Below are positions 17,020-26,882 of a stretch of DNA of 64,000 nucleotides, one piece after another; within the stretch, counting starts at the first letter, position 1, and each line of letters opens with the position of its first letter. Both the position numbers and the translations under genes were made by a program. The stretch is from Streptomyces odontomachi (lineage in GTDB: Bacteria > Actinomycetota > Actinomycetes > Streptomycetales > Streptomycetaceae). The stretch covers positions 1 to 64,000 of the forward strand of contig NZ_JAMJWG010000004.1 in assembly GCF_024435355.1 (NCBI RefSeq). The letters run 5' to 3'. The notes beneath the pieces were generated by a model, which saw nothing but the letters and a program-made list of their open reading frames with translations, was not told the DNA's origin and did not search any database.

Positions 17020-19257
17020 TCAGACCGCCGCGCCCCGGCCGGAGCGCAACCGGAAGTCCAGGGCCGTACAGCGGCGGCCCGCCGAGACGGTGCGTACCGC
17101 CTGGCCGAGCGCGCGGCGCGAGCCGACCAGGACGACCAGCTTCTTCGCCCTGGTCACCGCGGTGTACAGCAGATTGCGCTGGAGCATCATCCAGGCACTG
17201 GTGGTCACCGGGATCACCACGGCCGGGTACTCGCTGCCCTGCGAGCGGTGGATGGTCACCGCGTAGGCATGGGCGAGTTCGTCCAGCTCGTCGAAGTCGT
17301 ACGGGACCTCTTCGTCCTCGTCGGTACGGACCATGAGGCGCTGCTCGTCGGCGTCCAGGGCGGTGACGACGCCGACCGTGCCGTTGAAGACGCCGTTCTC
17401 GCCCTTGTCGTAGTTGTTTCGGATCTGGGTGACCTTGTCGCCTACGCGGAAGACCCGGCCGCCGAAGCGTTTTTCGGCCACATCGGGGCGGCCCGGGGTG
17501 ATGGCCTGCTGGAGCAGCCCGTTGAGGACGCCGGCGCCGGCGGGGCCGCGGTGCATGGGGGCCAGGACCTGCACGTCACGGCGTGGGTCGAGGCCGAAGC
17601 GGGCCGGGATGCGGCGCGCGGCGACGTCCACCGTGAGCCGTCCGGCCTCCTCGGTGTCGTCCTCGACGAAGAGGAAGAAGTCCGTCAGGCCCTGGGTGAC
17701 GGGCGGCTGCCCGGAGTTGATCCGGTGCGCGTTGGTGACCACGCCGGACTGCTGGGCCTGGCGGAAGATCTTGGTGAGCCGCACCGCCGGCACCGGGCTG
17801 CCGTCGCCGAGCAGGTCCCGCAGCACCTCTCCGGCGCCGACGCTGGGCAACTGGTCGACATCGCCGACGAAGAGCAGGTGGCCGCCTTCGGGAACCGCCT
17901 TGACCAGCTTGTTCGCGAGGAGTAGGTCCAGCATCGACGCTTCGTCGACCACGACGAGGTCGGCGTCCAGCGGTCGCTCCCGGTCGTACGCAGCGTCCCC
18001 GCCGGGCTTGAGCTCCAGGAGGCGGTGCACGGTGGACGCCTCGGCGCCGGTCAGCTCGGCGAGCCGCTTCGCCGCCCGTCCGGTGGGCGCGGCGAGCACC
18101 ACCTTGGCGCGCTTGGCACGGGCCAGCTCCACGATCGAGCGGACCGTGAACGACTTGCCGCAGCCCGGGCCGCCGGTGAGCACCGCGACCTTGCGGGTGA
18201 GCGCCAGCTTGACGGCCTCCTGCTGCTCGGGCGCGAGATCGGCACCGGTGCGCCCGGCCAGCCAGCCGAGCGCCTTGTCCCAGGCGACGTCCTGGAACGC
18301 GGGCATCCGGTCCTGCTCGGTGCGCAGCAGCCGTAGCAACTGGCCGGAAAGAGACAGCTCCGCGCGGTGGAACGGCACGAGGTAGACCGCGGTGACGGGC
18401 CCGCCGTCGACCCCGGGCACCTCTTCGCGCACCACGCCCTCGTCCAGCGCGGCCAGCTCCGCCAGGCACTCGATGACCAGCCCTGTGTCGACCTGGAGCA
18501 GCTTCACCGCGTCGGCGATCAGCTGCTCCTCGGGCAGGAAGCAGTGGCCCTGGTCGGTGGACTGCGACAGCGCGTACTGCAAGCCGGCCTTGACGCGCTC
18601 CGGGCTGTCGTGCGGGATGCCAACGGACTGGGCGATCTTGTCGGCGGTGAGGAACCCGATGCCCCAGACGTCGGCTGCGAGCCGGTACGGCTCCTGCTTG
18701 ACGACGGAGATCGACGCGTCGCCGTACTTCTTGTAGATGCGCACCGCGATGGAGGTGGAGACCTCCACGGTCTGGAGGAAGAGCATCACTTCCTTGATCG
18801 CCTTCTGCTCCTCCCAGGCGTCGGCGATCTTCTTGGTGCGCTTCGGGCCGAGGCCGGGGACCTCGATGAGGCGCTTGGGCTCCTCCTCGATGATCTGGAG
18901 GGTGTCCAGGCCGAAGTGCTGGGTGATGCGGTCGGCGAAGATCGGGCCGATGCCCTTGACCAGGCCGGAGCCGAGATAGCGCCGGATGCCCTGGACGGTG
19001 GCGGGGAGCACGGTGGTGTAGTTCTCACACGTGAACTGCTTGCCGTACTGCGGATGGGAGCCCCAACGGCCCTCCATCCGCAGCGACTCCCCCACCTGCG
19101 CACCGAGCAGCGCCCCCACGACCGTGAGGAGATCACCGCTGCCCCGGCCGGTGTCGACGCGGGCGACCGTGTAGCCGTTCTCCTCGTTCGCGTAGGTGAT
19201 CCGCTCCAGGACGCCCTCGACCACCGCAAGCCGCCGCGGCTCCACCGGATTCGCCAT
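17020..19257 (-). CDS. recD2: ATP-dependent DNA helicase RecD2
   Basis: A 745-residue SF1B 5'-3' helicase of the RecD2 type, acting in DNA repair without RecBC. The N-terminal OB-like and helix-hairpin-helix parts (VEGVLERITYANEENGYTV; IEVPGLGPKRTKKI near 120-133) precede the motor: Walker A GGPGCGKSFT near 360, DEASMLDLLL motif II, GDVDQLPSVGAG motif III, and the C-terminal VTIHRSQGSEYP and YTAVTRAKK motifs. ATG 19257 is the only start consistent with the conserved N-terminus. It diverges from the MMPL gene. Confidence 0.95.
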   Translation of the reverse strand: MANPVEPRRLAVVEGVLERITYANEENGYTVARVDTGRGSGDLLTVVGALLGAQVGESLRMEGRWGSHPQYGKQFTCENYTTVLPATVQGIRRYLGSGLVKGIGPIFADRITQHFGLDTLQIIEEEPKRLIEVPGLGPKRTKKIADAWEEQKAIKEVMLFLQTVEVSTSIAVRIYKKYGDASISVVKQEPYRLAADVWGIGFLTADKIAQSVGIPHDSPERVKAGLQYALSQSTDQGHCFLPEEQLIADAVKLLQVDTGLVIECLAELAALDEGVVREEVPGVDGGPVTAVYLVPFHRAELSLSGQLLRLLRTEQDRMPAFQDVAWDKALGWLAGRTGADLAPEQQEAVKLALTRKVAVLTGGPGCGKSFTVRSIVELARAKRAKVVLAAPTGRAAKRLAELTGAEASTVHRLLELKPGGDAAYDRERPLDADLVVVDEASMLDLLLANKLVKAVPEGGHLLFVGDVDQLPSVGAGEVLRDLLGDGSPVPAVRLTKIFRQAQQSGVVTNAHRINSGQPPVTQGLTDFFLFVEDDTEEAGRLTVDVAARRIPARFGLDPRRDVQVLAPMHRGPAGAGVLNGLLQQAITPGRPDVAEKRFGGRVFRVGDKVTQIRNNYDKGENGVFNGTVGVVTALDADEQRLMVRTDEDEEVPYDFDELDELAHAYAVTIHRSQGSEYPAVVIPVTTSAWMMLQRNLLYTAVTRAKKLVVLVGSRRALGQAVRTVSAGRRCTALDFRLRSGRGAAV

Positions 19258-19428
19258 GATCCGACGGTACCGCCGGCGAGTGACATCGGTGCCTACGGGA
19301 CTTGGGGGGCGGCCGGGGGGAGCGCCGGCGGGCGCGTGGGGCAGGGGTGCGCATCCACCGACCGGTGGACCCCAGGTTCCATCGGTCGAGGCTGTTGGCA
19401 CGCACACGCCCGCGACCAGCATGAATGC

Positions 19429-21666
19429 ATGACAAATCTTCCTGTGCGGATGGCGCGTTGGAGCGCCTGGCACCCATGGCGCGCGATCGCCGGCTGGTTC
19501 ATCTTCGTGGCGCTCTGCCTGGGTTCCGGCATCGCGGTCGGCGGCCATCCGGCCACCTCCGCGGACTTCCGGGTGGGCGAGGCCGGGCGAGCCGAGGCGA
19601 TGGCGGCCTCGGGCGGTCTCCAGCAGCGTCCGGTGGAGCAGGTGCTCGTCACCGCGGCATCCGGCACGGGCCGGTTGGACGCGGCGGCGGCCCAGGCCGC
19701 CGTGCGGGACCTCACCGCGCGCATGCAGCGGCTGCCCGAAGTCCGCTCGGTGGCCGGCCCGGTGCGCTCGGCGGACGGCACGGCCCTGCGGGTGGCCGTG
19801 ACCATGACGGGCGCCGAGCTGGATGCGAAGAAGCACGTCGCGCCGCTGGTCGCCGCCACCGCCGCCGTGCAGCGGGCCCATCCCGGGCTGCGGGTGGCGG
19901 AGACCGGAAGCCCCTCCATCAGCAAGGGCGTCGACACGCTGCGGGGGCACGACCTGTCCCGCACCGAGCTGATCGCGCTGCCGGTCACCCTGATCACCCT
20001 GCTGCTGGTGTTCCGCTCGGTCGCGATGGCGGCGGTGCCGCTGCTGCTGGCGCTCTCCTCGATCGCCGGGGCCGTGGGCCTGTCGATGCTCGCCTCGCAC
20101 GCCTTCCCGGACGCCGGCGTCGGTACCAACATCATCCTGATGATCGGCATGGCCGTCGGCGTCGACTACACCCTCTTCTACCTGAAGCGCGAGCGAGAGG
20201 AGCGCGCCCGGGCCGGTGGCCGGCTCACGTCCCAGGCGCTCGTGGAGCTGGCGGCGGCCACCTCGGGGCGGGCCGTCGTCCTCTCCGGTCTCGCGGTCGC
20301 CGCCTCCAGCGCCACCCTCTTCCTGGCCGACGACGTGATCTTCTCCTCGATCGCGACCGGCGCGATCGTCGTCACGCTGGTCGCCGTGGCCAGCTCGCTG
20401 ACCGTGCTACCAGCCCTGCTGGCGAAGCTCGGTGCCCGGGCCGAGCGGCACGCCGCGCGGAAGGCCGCCCGCGCCGCCGGGCACACCGGCAACACCTCGC
20501 GCCCGCACTCCCGGCCCGCGCGCCGGCGCACCCGATCCGGCACCGGTGCCGGGCGGTTCTCCGCGGCCGTGCTGCGCCCCACCGCCGCGCACCCCGCCGC
20601 CGCCCTCACGGTCACGGTGATCGCCCTGCTCGCCCTGACCGCACCGCTGCTCGGCCTGAAGCTGACCGACATGGGCCGCGAGACCCACCCCCGCAGCATC
20701 CCCGCCATGCAGACCTATGACCGGCTCAACGCCGCCTTTCCCGAGCTGAAGGCCATGCACCAGGTGGTGGTGCAGGCGTCGCCGGACCAGGCGGAGCGGA
20801 TCGGCAGCGCGCTGCGCGCCCTCGCCCGGCGAGCCGAGCACGACCCGGCCCTGGCCGGCACCGCCGAACTGCGCACGTCCCGCGATCACCGGATCAGCCT
20901 GCTGGAGTTGCCGGTGCCGCACTACGTGAGCACCGACGCGGCCCAGGCCTCCCTCGACCGGCTGCGCACGACCTACGTGCCGGACACGGTCGGCAAGGTG
21001 CCCGGTGCCAGGGCGGCGGTCACCGGGGACGTGGCCCGGTACGCCGACTACCCTCGGCACCAGAAGCAGAAGCTGCCGCTGATCATCACGACCCTGCTGC
21101 TGGTCACCTTCGCCGTGACCGTCGCCGCGTTCGGCTCCGTCGTCCTGGGAGTCGTGGGCGTACTGCTCAACCTGCTGTCGGCGGGGGCCGGCCTCGGCTT
21201 GCTGGTGCTGGTCTTCCAGCACCGCTGGGCCGAAGGGCTGGTGGGCTTCCACTCCACCGGCTCGATCGGCTCCCGGGTGCCGCTGTTCCTGTTCGTGATC
21301 CTCTTCGGCCTGTCGATGGACTACCAGATGTTCGTGATCACCCGGATCAGGGAGGCGGTACGGCGCGGTGTGCCCACCCGTAGGGCGGTGCTGGACGGCA
21401 TCGGCAGCTCGGCGGGCGTGGTGACCAGTGCCGCGCTGGTGATGGTGATCGTGTTCGCCAGCTTCACCGGCCTGCACATCATCGAGATGAAGCAGATCGG
21501 CTTCAGCCTGGCAGCGGCGGTCCTGCTGGACGCCTTCGTCATCCGGCTCCTCGTCCTGCCGTCCCTCATGCTGCTGCTGGGCGAGCGGAGTTGGTGGCCC
21601 TCGCGCCCGGTGCTCCGGGCCGGGTCGGCAGCGCCCGCGGCCCGGCCCACGGCGACCGTAGGCTGA
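19429..21666 (+). CDS. MMPL family RND-type transporter
   Basis: A 745-residue inner-membrane protein with the two-repeat MMPL layout: one N-terminal helix, a large extracytoplasmic loop, a helix bundle (about 175-345) containing GMAVGVDYTLFYLKREREE, then a second loop and bundle with ILFGLSMDYQMFVITRIREA. The two Asp-Tyr motifs are the proton-relay signatures. It exports a lipid or small molecule that cannot be named. A highly basic Ala/Arg segment (345-375) separates the halves. It is 5 bp upstream of the sensor kinase gene, which suggests that two-component system controls or senses its cargo. Confidence 0.9.
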   Translation: MTNLPVRMARWSAWHPWRAIAGWFIFVALCLGSGIAVGGHPATSADFRVGEAGRAEAMAASGGLQQRPVEQVLVTAASGTGRLDAAAAQAAVRDLTARMQRLPEVRSVAGPVRSADGTALRVAVTMTGAELDAKKHVAPLVAATAAVQRAHPGLRVAETGSPSISKGVDTLRGHDLSRTELIALPVTLITLLLVFRSVAMAAVPLLLALSSIAGAVGLSMLASHAFPDAGVGTNIILMIGMAVGVDYTLFYLKREREERARAGGRLTSQALVELAAATSGRAVVLSGLAVAASSATLFLADDVIFSSIATGAIVVTLVAVASSLTVLPALLAKLGARAERHAARKAARAAGHTGNTSRPHSRPARRRTRSGTGAGRFSAAVLRPTAAHPAAALTVTVIALLALTAPLLGLKLTDMGRETHPRSIPAMQTYDRLNAAFPELKAMHQVVVQASPDQAERIGSALRALARRAEHDPALAGTAELRTSRDHRISLLELPVPHYVSTDAAQASLDRLRTTYVPDTVGKVPGARAAVTGDVARYADYPRHQKQKLPLIITTLLLVTFAVTVAAFGSVVLGVVGVLLNLLSAGAGLGLLVLVFQHRWAEGLVGFHSTGSIGSRVPLFLFVILFGLSMDYQMFVITRIREAVRRGVPTRRAVLDGIGSSAGVVTSAALVMVIVFASFTGLHIIEMKQIGFSLAAAVLLDAFVIRLLVLPSLMLLLGERSWWPSRPVLRAGSAAPAARPTATVG

Positions 21667-21671
21667 CGGTC

Positions 21672-22874
21672 ATGGAGCACCGGCCGCGCCTTCACCCCTA
21701 CGACGAGGTGACCCCTCCGCTGCCGATACCGGTCCCGCACCGGTGGAACGCCGTGCTGTGGGTGTTGTTCGGCCTGGTGCCGCCCGCCATCGCGGTGGCG
21801 GACGAGCCGGCCACCACGAAGCTCCCCTGCTACGCGGTGCTGGTGGTGCTCACCCTCGGCTTCGCGTCGGTGGCCCTGTTCCCCGGAAACCGCGTCCTGC
21901 GTCCGCACGCCTACCTGGGCGTTCTGGTCCTCGGTCTGGGCACGATGGGCTGGCTGATGGGCAGCGGCGCGGCCCTGTTCGTCGTGACGCTGCCGCAGTT
22001 CTGGATCTACGCGGCCGGCCCGGCGGCCTCGATCACGCTCAGCGGTCTGGCCGCCGCTGCCATGGTCGTCGGTATCGCCGCCGGGCAGGGCCCGCACGCA
22101 CGCCTCCTGTCCGGCAACGTGGTCTTCACCCTGGTCGGCTACGCGGTCTCGGTGCTGTTCGGCCTGCTCGTCCGGCATCTCGTGGCGGGCAGCGACGAGC
22201 GGGAAGCGCGGCTGACCGCGGAACTGCGCGCCGCCCGGACGGTGCTGGCGGAGACCATCGAGCGGCGTGCTGCCGCGGAGGAGCGCGAGCGTCTCGCCCG
22301 GGAGATCCATGACACGCTCGCGCAGGGCTTCGCCTCCATCATCGTCCTCGCCGAAGCGGCCCGTTCGGGGCTGGCGGCCGATCCGGACAGGAGCGCACAG
22401 CAGTTGACGTCGATCGAGCAGACCGCGCGCGAGAACCTGGCCGAGGCACGGATCCTCGTCGGCTCGGCCCAGGCGGAGCGGTCGGGCCCGGGGTCCCTCA
22501 CGCAGACCCTGGGCCGGGTCCTGGACCGGTTCGCCGAGGACACCGGGATCACCGTCGACGCCGAGCTGCCGGACGTCGTCTGCGACCAGCCGCCGCGGAT
22601 CGCCCTCCTGCGCTGCCTCCAGGAGTCGCTGGCCAACGTCCGCAAGCACGCCGGCGCCGGCACCGTGGGCGTCCTGCTCGCCACCCACCCGCACGGCATC
22701 GAGCTGGAGATAACCGACGACGGCCGCGGTTTCGACGTGGCCGCCTCGATCGGGTTCGGCCTCGACGGCATGCGCAGGCGGCTTGCGGAACTCGGCGGTG
22801 AGCTCACCGTCACCAGCTCCTTGGGCGACGGCACCCGTGTCCACGCCCTGGTTCCCGCCCACGCACTGCACTGA
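21672..22874 (+). CDS. NarL-type sensor histidine kinase
   Basis: A 400-residue sensor kinase with about four to five membrane helices in the first 170 residues, then a coiled linker, a HisKA_3 dimerisation domain with the phospho-acceptor His213 in REIHDTLAQGF, and a HATPase_c domain with CLQESLANVRKHA and DDGRGFD. No extracellular sensor domain is visible, so it is likely an intramembrane-sensing type. It starts 5 bp after the MMPL gene and is paired with the response regulator 15 bp downstream. Confidence 0.93.
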   Translation: MEHRPRLHPYDEVTPPLPIPVPHRWNAVLWVLFGLVPPAIAVADEPATTKLPCYAVLVVLTLGFASVALFPGNRVLRPHAYLGVLVLGLGTMGWLMGSGAALFVVTLPQFWIYAAGPAASITLSGLAAAAMVVGIAAGQGPHARLLSGNVVFTLVGYAVSVLFGLLVRHLVAGSDEREARLTAELRAARTVLAETIERRAAAEERERLAREIHDTLAQGFASIIVLAEAARSGLAADPDRSAQQLTSIEQTARENLAEARILVGSAQAERSGPGSLTQTLGRVLDRFAEDTGITVDAELPDVVCDQPPRIALLRCLQESLANVRKHAGAGTVGVLLATHPHGIELEITDDGRGFDVAASIGFGLDGMRRRLAELGGELTVTSSLGDGTRVHALVPAHALH

Positions 22875-22889
22875 CCGACAGGAGGGGGC

Positions 22890-23546
22890 ATGCCCCAGGA
22901 CAGGATCCGCGTCGTCGTCGCGGACGACCACACGGTGATGCGGGCCGGCGTGCTCGCCCTGCTGGCCCCGGAGCCCGGCATCGAGGTGGTGGGCGAGGCC
23001 GGCAACGGCCGGGAGGCCGTCGAGCTGGTCGAACGCCTGGCGCCGGATGTCGCGTTGATCGACCTGAGGATGCCCGTCCTCGACGGTGTCGCCGCCACCA
23101 CCGAGATAGTCGCCGGACCGGCGGCCACCGGTGTGCTGATCCTCACCACCTACGACACCGACACCGACATCGAGCGCGCGGTGGAGGCGGGCGCCATCGG
23201 CTACCTGCTCAAGGACACCACCCGGGAGCAGCTGGTCGACGCCATCCGGTCCGCGGCACGCGGCGAGACGGTGCTGGCCCCGCGGGTGGCCCAGCTGCTG
23301 GTGGCGCGCATGCGGCGGCCCGCCCAGCCCCCGCTGACCGCACGGGAGCTGGATGTGCTGCACGGCGTGGCCGACGGGCTGTCCAACGCGGACATCGGCA
23401 GGAGGCTGGTGATCGCGGAAGCGACCGTGAAGACCCACCTGCTGCGGGTCTTCGCCAAGCTCGACGTCAGCGACCGCACCCACGCGGTCGTCGTGGCCCT
23501 GGAACGCGGCGTGCTGGTCCGGCCGGAGCGTGACCCGCGCCCTTAG
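22890..23546 (+). CDS. NarL/FixJ-type response regulator
   Basis: A 218-residue regulator with a receiver domain (acidic Asp12/Asp13, phosphorylated Asp58 in ALIDLRMP, Lys in YLLKDTT) and a LuxR-type HTH (LTARELDVLHGVADGLSNADIG and EATVKTHLLRVFAKL). A strong AGGAGGGG site precedes ATG 22890. It is the partner of the kinase just upstream; the obvious target is the MMPL exporter promoter, but no operator was identified. Confidence 0.95.
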   Translation: MPQDRIRVVVADDHTVMRAGVLALLAPEPGIEVVGEAGNGREAVELVERLAPDVALIDLRMPVLDGVAATTEIVAGPAATGVLILTTYDTDTDIERAVEAGAIGYLLKDTTREQLVDAIRSAARGETVLAPRVAQLLVARMRRPAQPPLTARELDVLHGVADGLSNADIGRRLVIAEATVKTHLLRVFAKLDVSDRTHAVVVALERGVLVRPERDPRP

Positions 23547-23658
23547 GACGCGGTCCACGCCCTCGGGATCCGTGGTGACCGCCGGGAACGTCCGGCGGTC
23601 CACCTCGTAACCTGCAAGTGACCCACCGCCCGCCACCCGTCACCAGTTCTGGGGAGCC

Positions 23659-24669
23659 ATGCAGCACAACCACGACACCGGCCACGACCTGCTGGTCGTA
23701 GGGTCGGCCAACGCCGATCTGGTGGTCGGCGTGCAGCGCCGTCCCGGCCCCGGTGAGACGGTGCTCGGCACCGACCTGGCCGTGCACCCGGGCGGCAAGG
23801 GGGCGAACCAGGCGGCGGCGGCTGCCCGGTTGGGAGCCCGTACGGCGCTGCTGGCCCGGGTCGGCGACGACCCGTACGGGCGGCTGCTGGTGGATGCGCA
23901 GCGGACGGCGGGCGTGGACACGGCCGGTGTGCTGGTCGGTGCGGCGCCCACCGGGGTCGCCCTGATCACGGTGGACCCGTCGGGTGACAACAGCATCGTC
24001 GTCGCCCCGGGTGCCAACGCGCGACTGGTCCCGGAGGACGTGGCCGCTGCGGACGGGCTGCTGGGCGGGGCGCGGGTGGTCTCGGCACAGTTGGAGATCC
24101 CCCTGGAGACGGTCGCGGAGGTGGTGCGACGGCTGCGTCCCGGCACCCGTTTCGCCTTGAACGCCTCACCCCCGGTGCCGTTGCCCGCCGCGGTCCTGGC
24201 CGCCTGCGACCCGTTGATCGTCAACGAGCACGAGGCACGCGTCCTGCTCGGTCCGCAGGCCGACGTCGGTGACGATCCCGGGGCATGGGCACGGGCGCTG
24301 CTCGCGCTCGGGCCGCGTTCGGTGGTGATCACCCTGGGGGCGGACGGCGCGCTGGTCGCCGAGGGCTCCGTGCGTTCCGGGGGTGGCACGCCGGTGCGGG
24401 TGCCGTCGGTGCCCGTCACGGCGGTCGACACCACCGGCGCCGGCGATGCCTTCGCGGCCGCCCTGGCCTGGCGGCTCTCCGCCGGCGAGGACCTTCCGAC
24501 CGCTGCGGTCTTCGCGGCACGCGTGGGCGCGGTGACGGTCACCCGGCCCGGTGCGCAGGAGTCGTTCCCCACGGCGGCCGAGGTCAGTGGGGCGGTCGAC
24601 GGGCCGGTCGGCCAGGTCGACGGCCAGTCGGTCGACGGCCAGTCGGAGGACCGGGGAGGACACACTTGA
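23659..24669 (+). CDS. rbsK: Ribokinase
   Basis: A 336-residue PfkB-family kinase converting ribose to ribose 5-phosphate. GGKGANQAAAAARLG (about 46-60) and DTTGAGDAFAAALAW (about 258-272, catalytic Asp in GAGD) fit ribokinase, as does the N-terminal VVGSANADLVV. The last ~30 residues contain a short repeat (VDGQS twice) after the fold ends. No ribose transporter genes adjoin it. It ends in an inverted repeat that overlaps the stop codon. Confidence 0.85.
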   Translation: MQHNHDTGHDLLVVGSANADLVVGVQRRPGPGETVLGTDLAVHPGGKGANQAAAAARLGARTALLARVGDDPYGRLLVDAQRTAGVDTAGVLVGAAPTGVALITVDPSGDNSIVVAPGANARLVPEDVAAADGLLGGARVVSAQLEIPLETVAEVVRRLRPGTRFALNASPPVPLPAAVLAACDPLIVNEHEARVLLGPQADVGDDPGAWARALLALGPRSVVITLGADGALVAEGSVRSGGGTPVRVPSVPVTAVDTTGAGDAFAAALAWRLSAGEDLPTAAVFAARVGAVTVTRPGAQESFPTAAEVSGAVDGPVGQVDGQSVDGQSEDRGGHT

Positions 24670-24699
24670 GGGGGCCCGCCTCCCGGCCGGCCCCCTCAA
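24666..24699 (+). terminator. Hairpin terminator after rbsK
   Basis: TTGAGGGGGCC (24666-24676) and GGCCCCCTCAA (24689-24699) form an 11-pair stem with a 12-base loop. It includes the rbsK stop codon and has no clear T tract, as is common in Streptomyces. It may serve both strands. Confidence 0.7.
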
Positions 24700-24870
24700 G
24701 CTCCCCTCCCCATACATCAGAACCCCGCGATCCCCCCAGATCCCTCCCCCGGATGTTCCGATGCCAAGTACGACGACCTACTGGTCCGTAGGGTTGCGCA
24801 TGGGGAAGGAGATTTTTTCGTTTCCCTCGGAGACGGCGGCGACAGGAGGGGTCGGCGGGTCCGGACGGGA

Positions 24871-25725
24871 CTACGCGGCAGGTGGGACCGCGTGCCGGAG
24901 GAAGCGCTCCGTGGTCTCCGTGAGGACCTCGCGGCCGTCGCGTGCCCACAGGCCGTCGTTGAAGAGTTCCACCTCGATCGGGTCGGTGTACCCGGTGGCT
25001 TCCACGAGGCCGCGCCAGTGCAGCATGTCGACGGCGCCGTCGCCGATCTGGCCACGGCCGTTGAGGACGCCTTCCGGGAGCGGCGTGGTCCAGTCGGCCA
25101 GTTGGAAGGTGCAGATCCGGCCGCCGCGTCCGGCCCTGGCGATGTCCCCGGGCGCCCGGTCGTCCCACCAGATGTGGTACGTGTCCACGCAGACGCCGAC
25201 CTGTTCGGACGGAAAGCGTTCGGCGAGGTCGAGCGCCTGGCCGAGGGTGGAGACGACGCAGCGGTCGGAGGCGAACATGGGGTGCAGCGGTTCGATCGCG
25301 AGGCGCACGCCGCGTTCGGCTGCGTAGGGGGCGAGTTCTCCGAGGGCGTCCGCGATGCGTTCGCGTGCGCCGTGCAGGTCCCTGCTGCCGGGTGGCAGGC
25401 CGCCGGACACCAGCACCAGCACCCGGGTGTCGAGGGCGACGGCCTCGTCGATCGCCGCCTTGTTGTCGTCGATCGCCGCGGCGCGTGCGTCCGGTTCGAC
25501 CGCGGTGAGGAAGCCGCCCCGGCAGAGCGTGGACACCGTGAGCCCCGCGTCCCGCACCAGTGCGGCCGCGGCCTCGAGACCGTAGGCCTGCACGGGCTCC
25601 CGCCACAGGCCGACATGGCGCACGCCGAGTTCGGTGCAGCCGGCGACGAGTTCGGGCAGGGAGAGCTGCTTCACCGTCATCTGGTTGATGCTGAACCGGG
25701 CGAGGCCGGCGGCCTGTGCGGTCAC
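24871..25725 (-). CDS. Sugar phosphate isomerase/epimerase
   Basis: A 284-residue TIM-barrel protein of the AP endonuclease 2/xylose isomerase-like family. RLAIEPLHPMF (about 141-151), VGVCVDTYHIWWDD (about 179-192) and EVELFND (about 254-260) carry the usual metal-ligand Glu, Asp and His. The substrate is unknown. It is the third gene of the Gfo/Idh/MocA-DUF993-isomerase operon; its GTG start at 25725 overlaps the DUF993 stop by 4 bases, so the pair is coupled. Confidence 0.88.
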   Translation of the reverse strand: MTAQAAGLARFSINQMTVKQLSLPELVAGCTELGVRHVGLWREPVQAYGLEAAAALVRDAGLTVSTLCRGGFLTAVEPDARAAAIDDNKAAIDEAVALDTRVLVLVSGGLPPGSRDLHGARERIADALGELAPYAAERGVRLAIEPLHPMFASDRCVVSTLGQALDLAERFPSEQVGVCVDTYHIWWDDRAPGDIARAGRGGRICTFQLADWTTPLPEGVLNGRGQIGDGAVDMLHWRGLVEATGYTDPIEVELFNDGLWARDGREVLTETTERFLRHAVPPAA

Positions 25726-26882
25726 TGGGCGACTCCGTAGACGTTGAGCAGGGCTGCCATACGGGACGCGGCGAGCGCCGGGTCCGGGAAGAGCCCCAGG
25801 GAGTCGGCGAGCTCGTAGGCGCGTGTGAGGTGCGGCAGCGAGCGGGCCGACTGGTGGCCGCCGACCATGGCGAAGTGGTCCTGGTGGCCGGCGAGCCAGG
25901 CGAGGAAGACCACGCCCGTCTTGTAGAACCGGGTGGGCGTCTGGAACAGGTGGCGGGAGAGTTCGACGGTGGGGTCGAGCAGCTCCCTGAAACCCTTCAC
26001 GTCGCCGGTGTCCAGGATCCGCACCGCCTGCGCGGCCAGCGGACCCAGCGGGTCGAAGATGCCGAGCAGGGCGTGGCTGAAGCCGCGCTCGTCGCCGGCG
26101 ATCAGCTCGGGGTAGTTGAAGTCGTCACCCGTGTAGCACCGGACCCCGTCGGGGAGCCGGCGGCGCAGCGCGATCTCCCGGTCGGCGTCCAGCAGGGAGA
26201 CCTTGATGCCGTCGACCTTGTCCGGGTGGGTGGCGATGACGTCCAGGAACGTTTCGGTGGCGGCGTCCAGGTCGGCGCTGCCCCAGTAGCCCTCCAGGGC
26301 CGGGTCGAACATCGGGCCGAGCCAGTGCAGGATCACCGGCTCGGCGGCCTGCCGCAGCAGATGCCCGTAGACCTCGAGGTAGTCCTCGGGTCCGCGGGCC
26401 GTGGCCGCGAGGGCGCGTGAGGCCATCAGGATGGCCTGCGCACCGGTGCTCTCGACGAGCGCCAGCTGCTCCTCGTAGGCGCCGCGCACCTCGGCCAGGG
26501 ACGCGGCCGCGGTGAGCTGGTCGGTGCCCACGCCGCAGGCGATGTGGCCGCCGACGGCGCGTGCCTCGGCGGCCGAGCGGCGGATCAGCTCGGCCGCGCC
26601 CGCCCAGTCCAGGCCCATGCCGCGCTGTGCGGTGTCCATGGCCTCGGCGACACCGAGCCCGTGGGACCACAGGTGACGGCGGAAGGCGAGCGTGGCGTCC
26701 CAGTCGACGGCCGCCGGGGAGTCCGGGGAGACGTCCGCGTAGGCGTCCGCGACCACGTGGGCGGCGGACAGCACCGTGCGGGACGCGAGGGGGACGGCGG
26801 ATTCCGGGGCGGCGACGGCGGGGGTGGTGCGCGGGGTGTACCGGCGCAGGGTGCCGTCCGCGCCGGGCAGCAGCAGGGTCAC
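25722..26882 (-). CDS. DUF993 protein (dihydrodipicolinate-synthase-like barrel)
   Basis: A 386-residue protein of the DUF993 family, distantly like DHDPS/aldolase barrels. Notable stretches are HIACGVGTDQL, PVILHWLGPMFDPALEGYWGS (about 185-205) and VDGIKVSLLDADREI, whose Lys is at the place of a class I aldolase Schiff-base residue. A C-C lyase or dehydratase acting on a keto sugar made by the oxidoreductase upstream is an inference. The GTG start at 26882 overlaps the upstream stop (GTGA). Confidence 0.8.
   Translation of the reverse strand: MTLLLPGADGTLRRYTPRTTPAVAAPESAVPLASRTVLSAAHVVADAYADVSPDSPAAVDWDATLAFRRHLWSHGLGVAEAMDTAQRGMGLDWAGAAELIRRSAAEARAVGGHIACGVGTDQLTAAASLAEVRGAYEEQLALVESTGAQAILMASRALAATARGPEDYLEVYGHLLRQAAEPVILHWLGPMFDPALEGYWGSADLDAATETFLDVIATHPDKVDGIKVSLLDADREIALRRRLPDGVRCYTGDDFNYPELIAGDERGFSHALLGIFDPLGPLAAQAVRILDTGDVKGFRELLDPTVELSRHLFQTPTRFYKTGVVFLAWLAGHQDHFAMVGGHQSARSLPHLTRAYELADSLGLFPDPALAASRMAALLNVYGVAQ

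Noticed and set aside
18367..19428. Upstream extension of the MMPL reading frame
   Set aside because: The frame is open through recD2 on the other strand, but the MMPL protein clearly starts at 19429 (MTNLPVRMARW, first membrane helix following).
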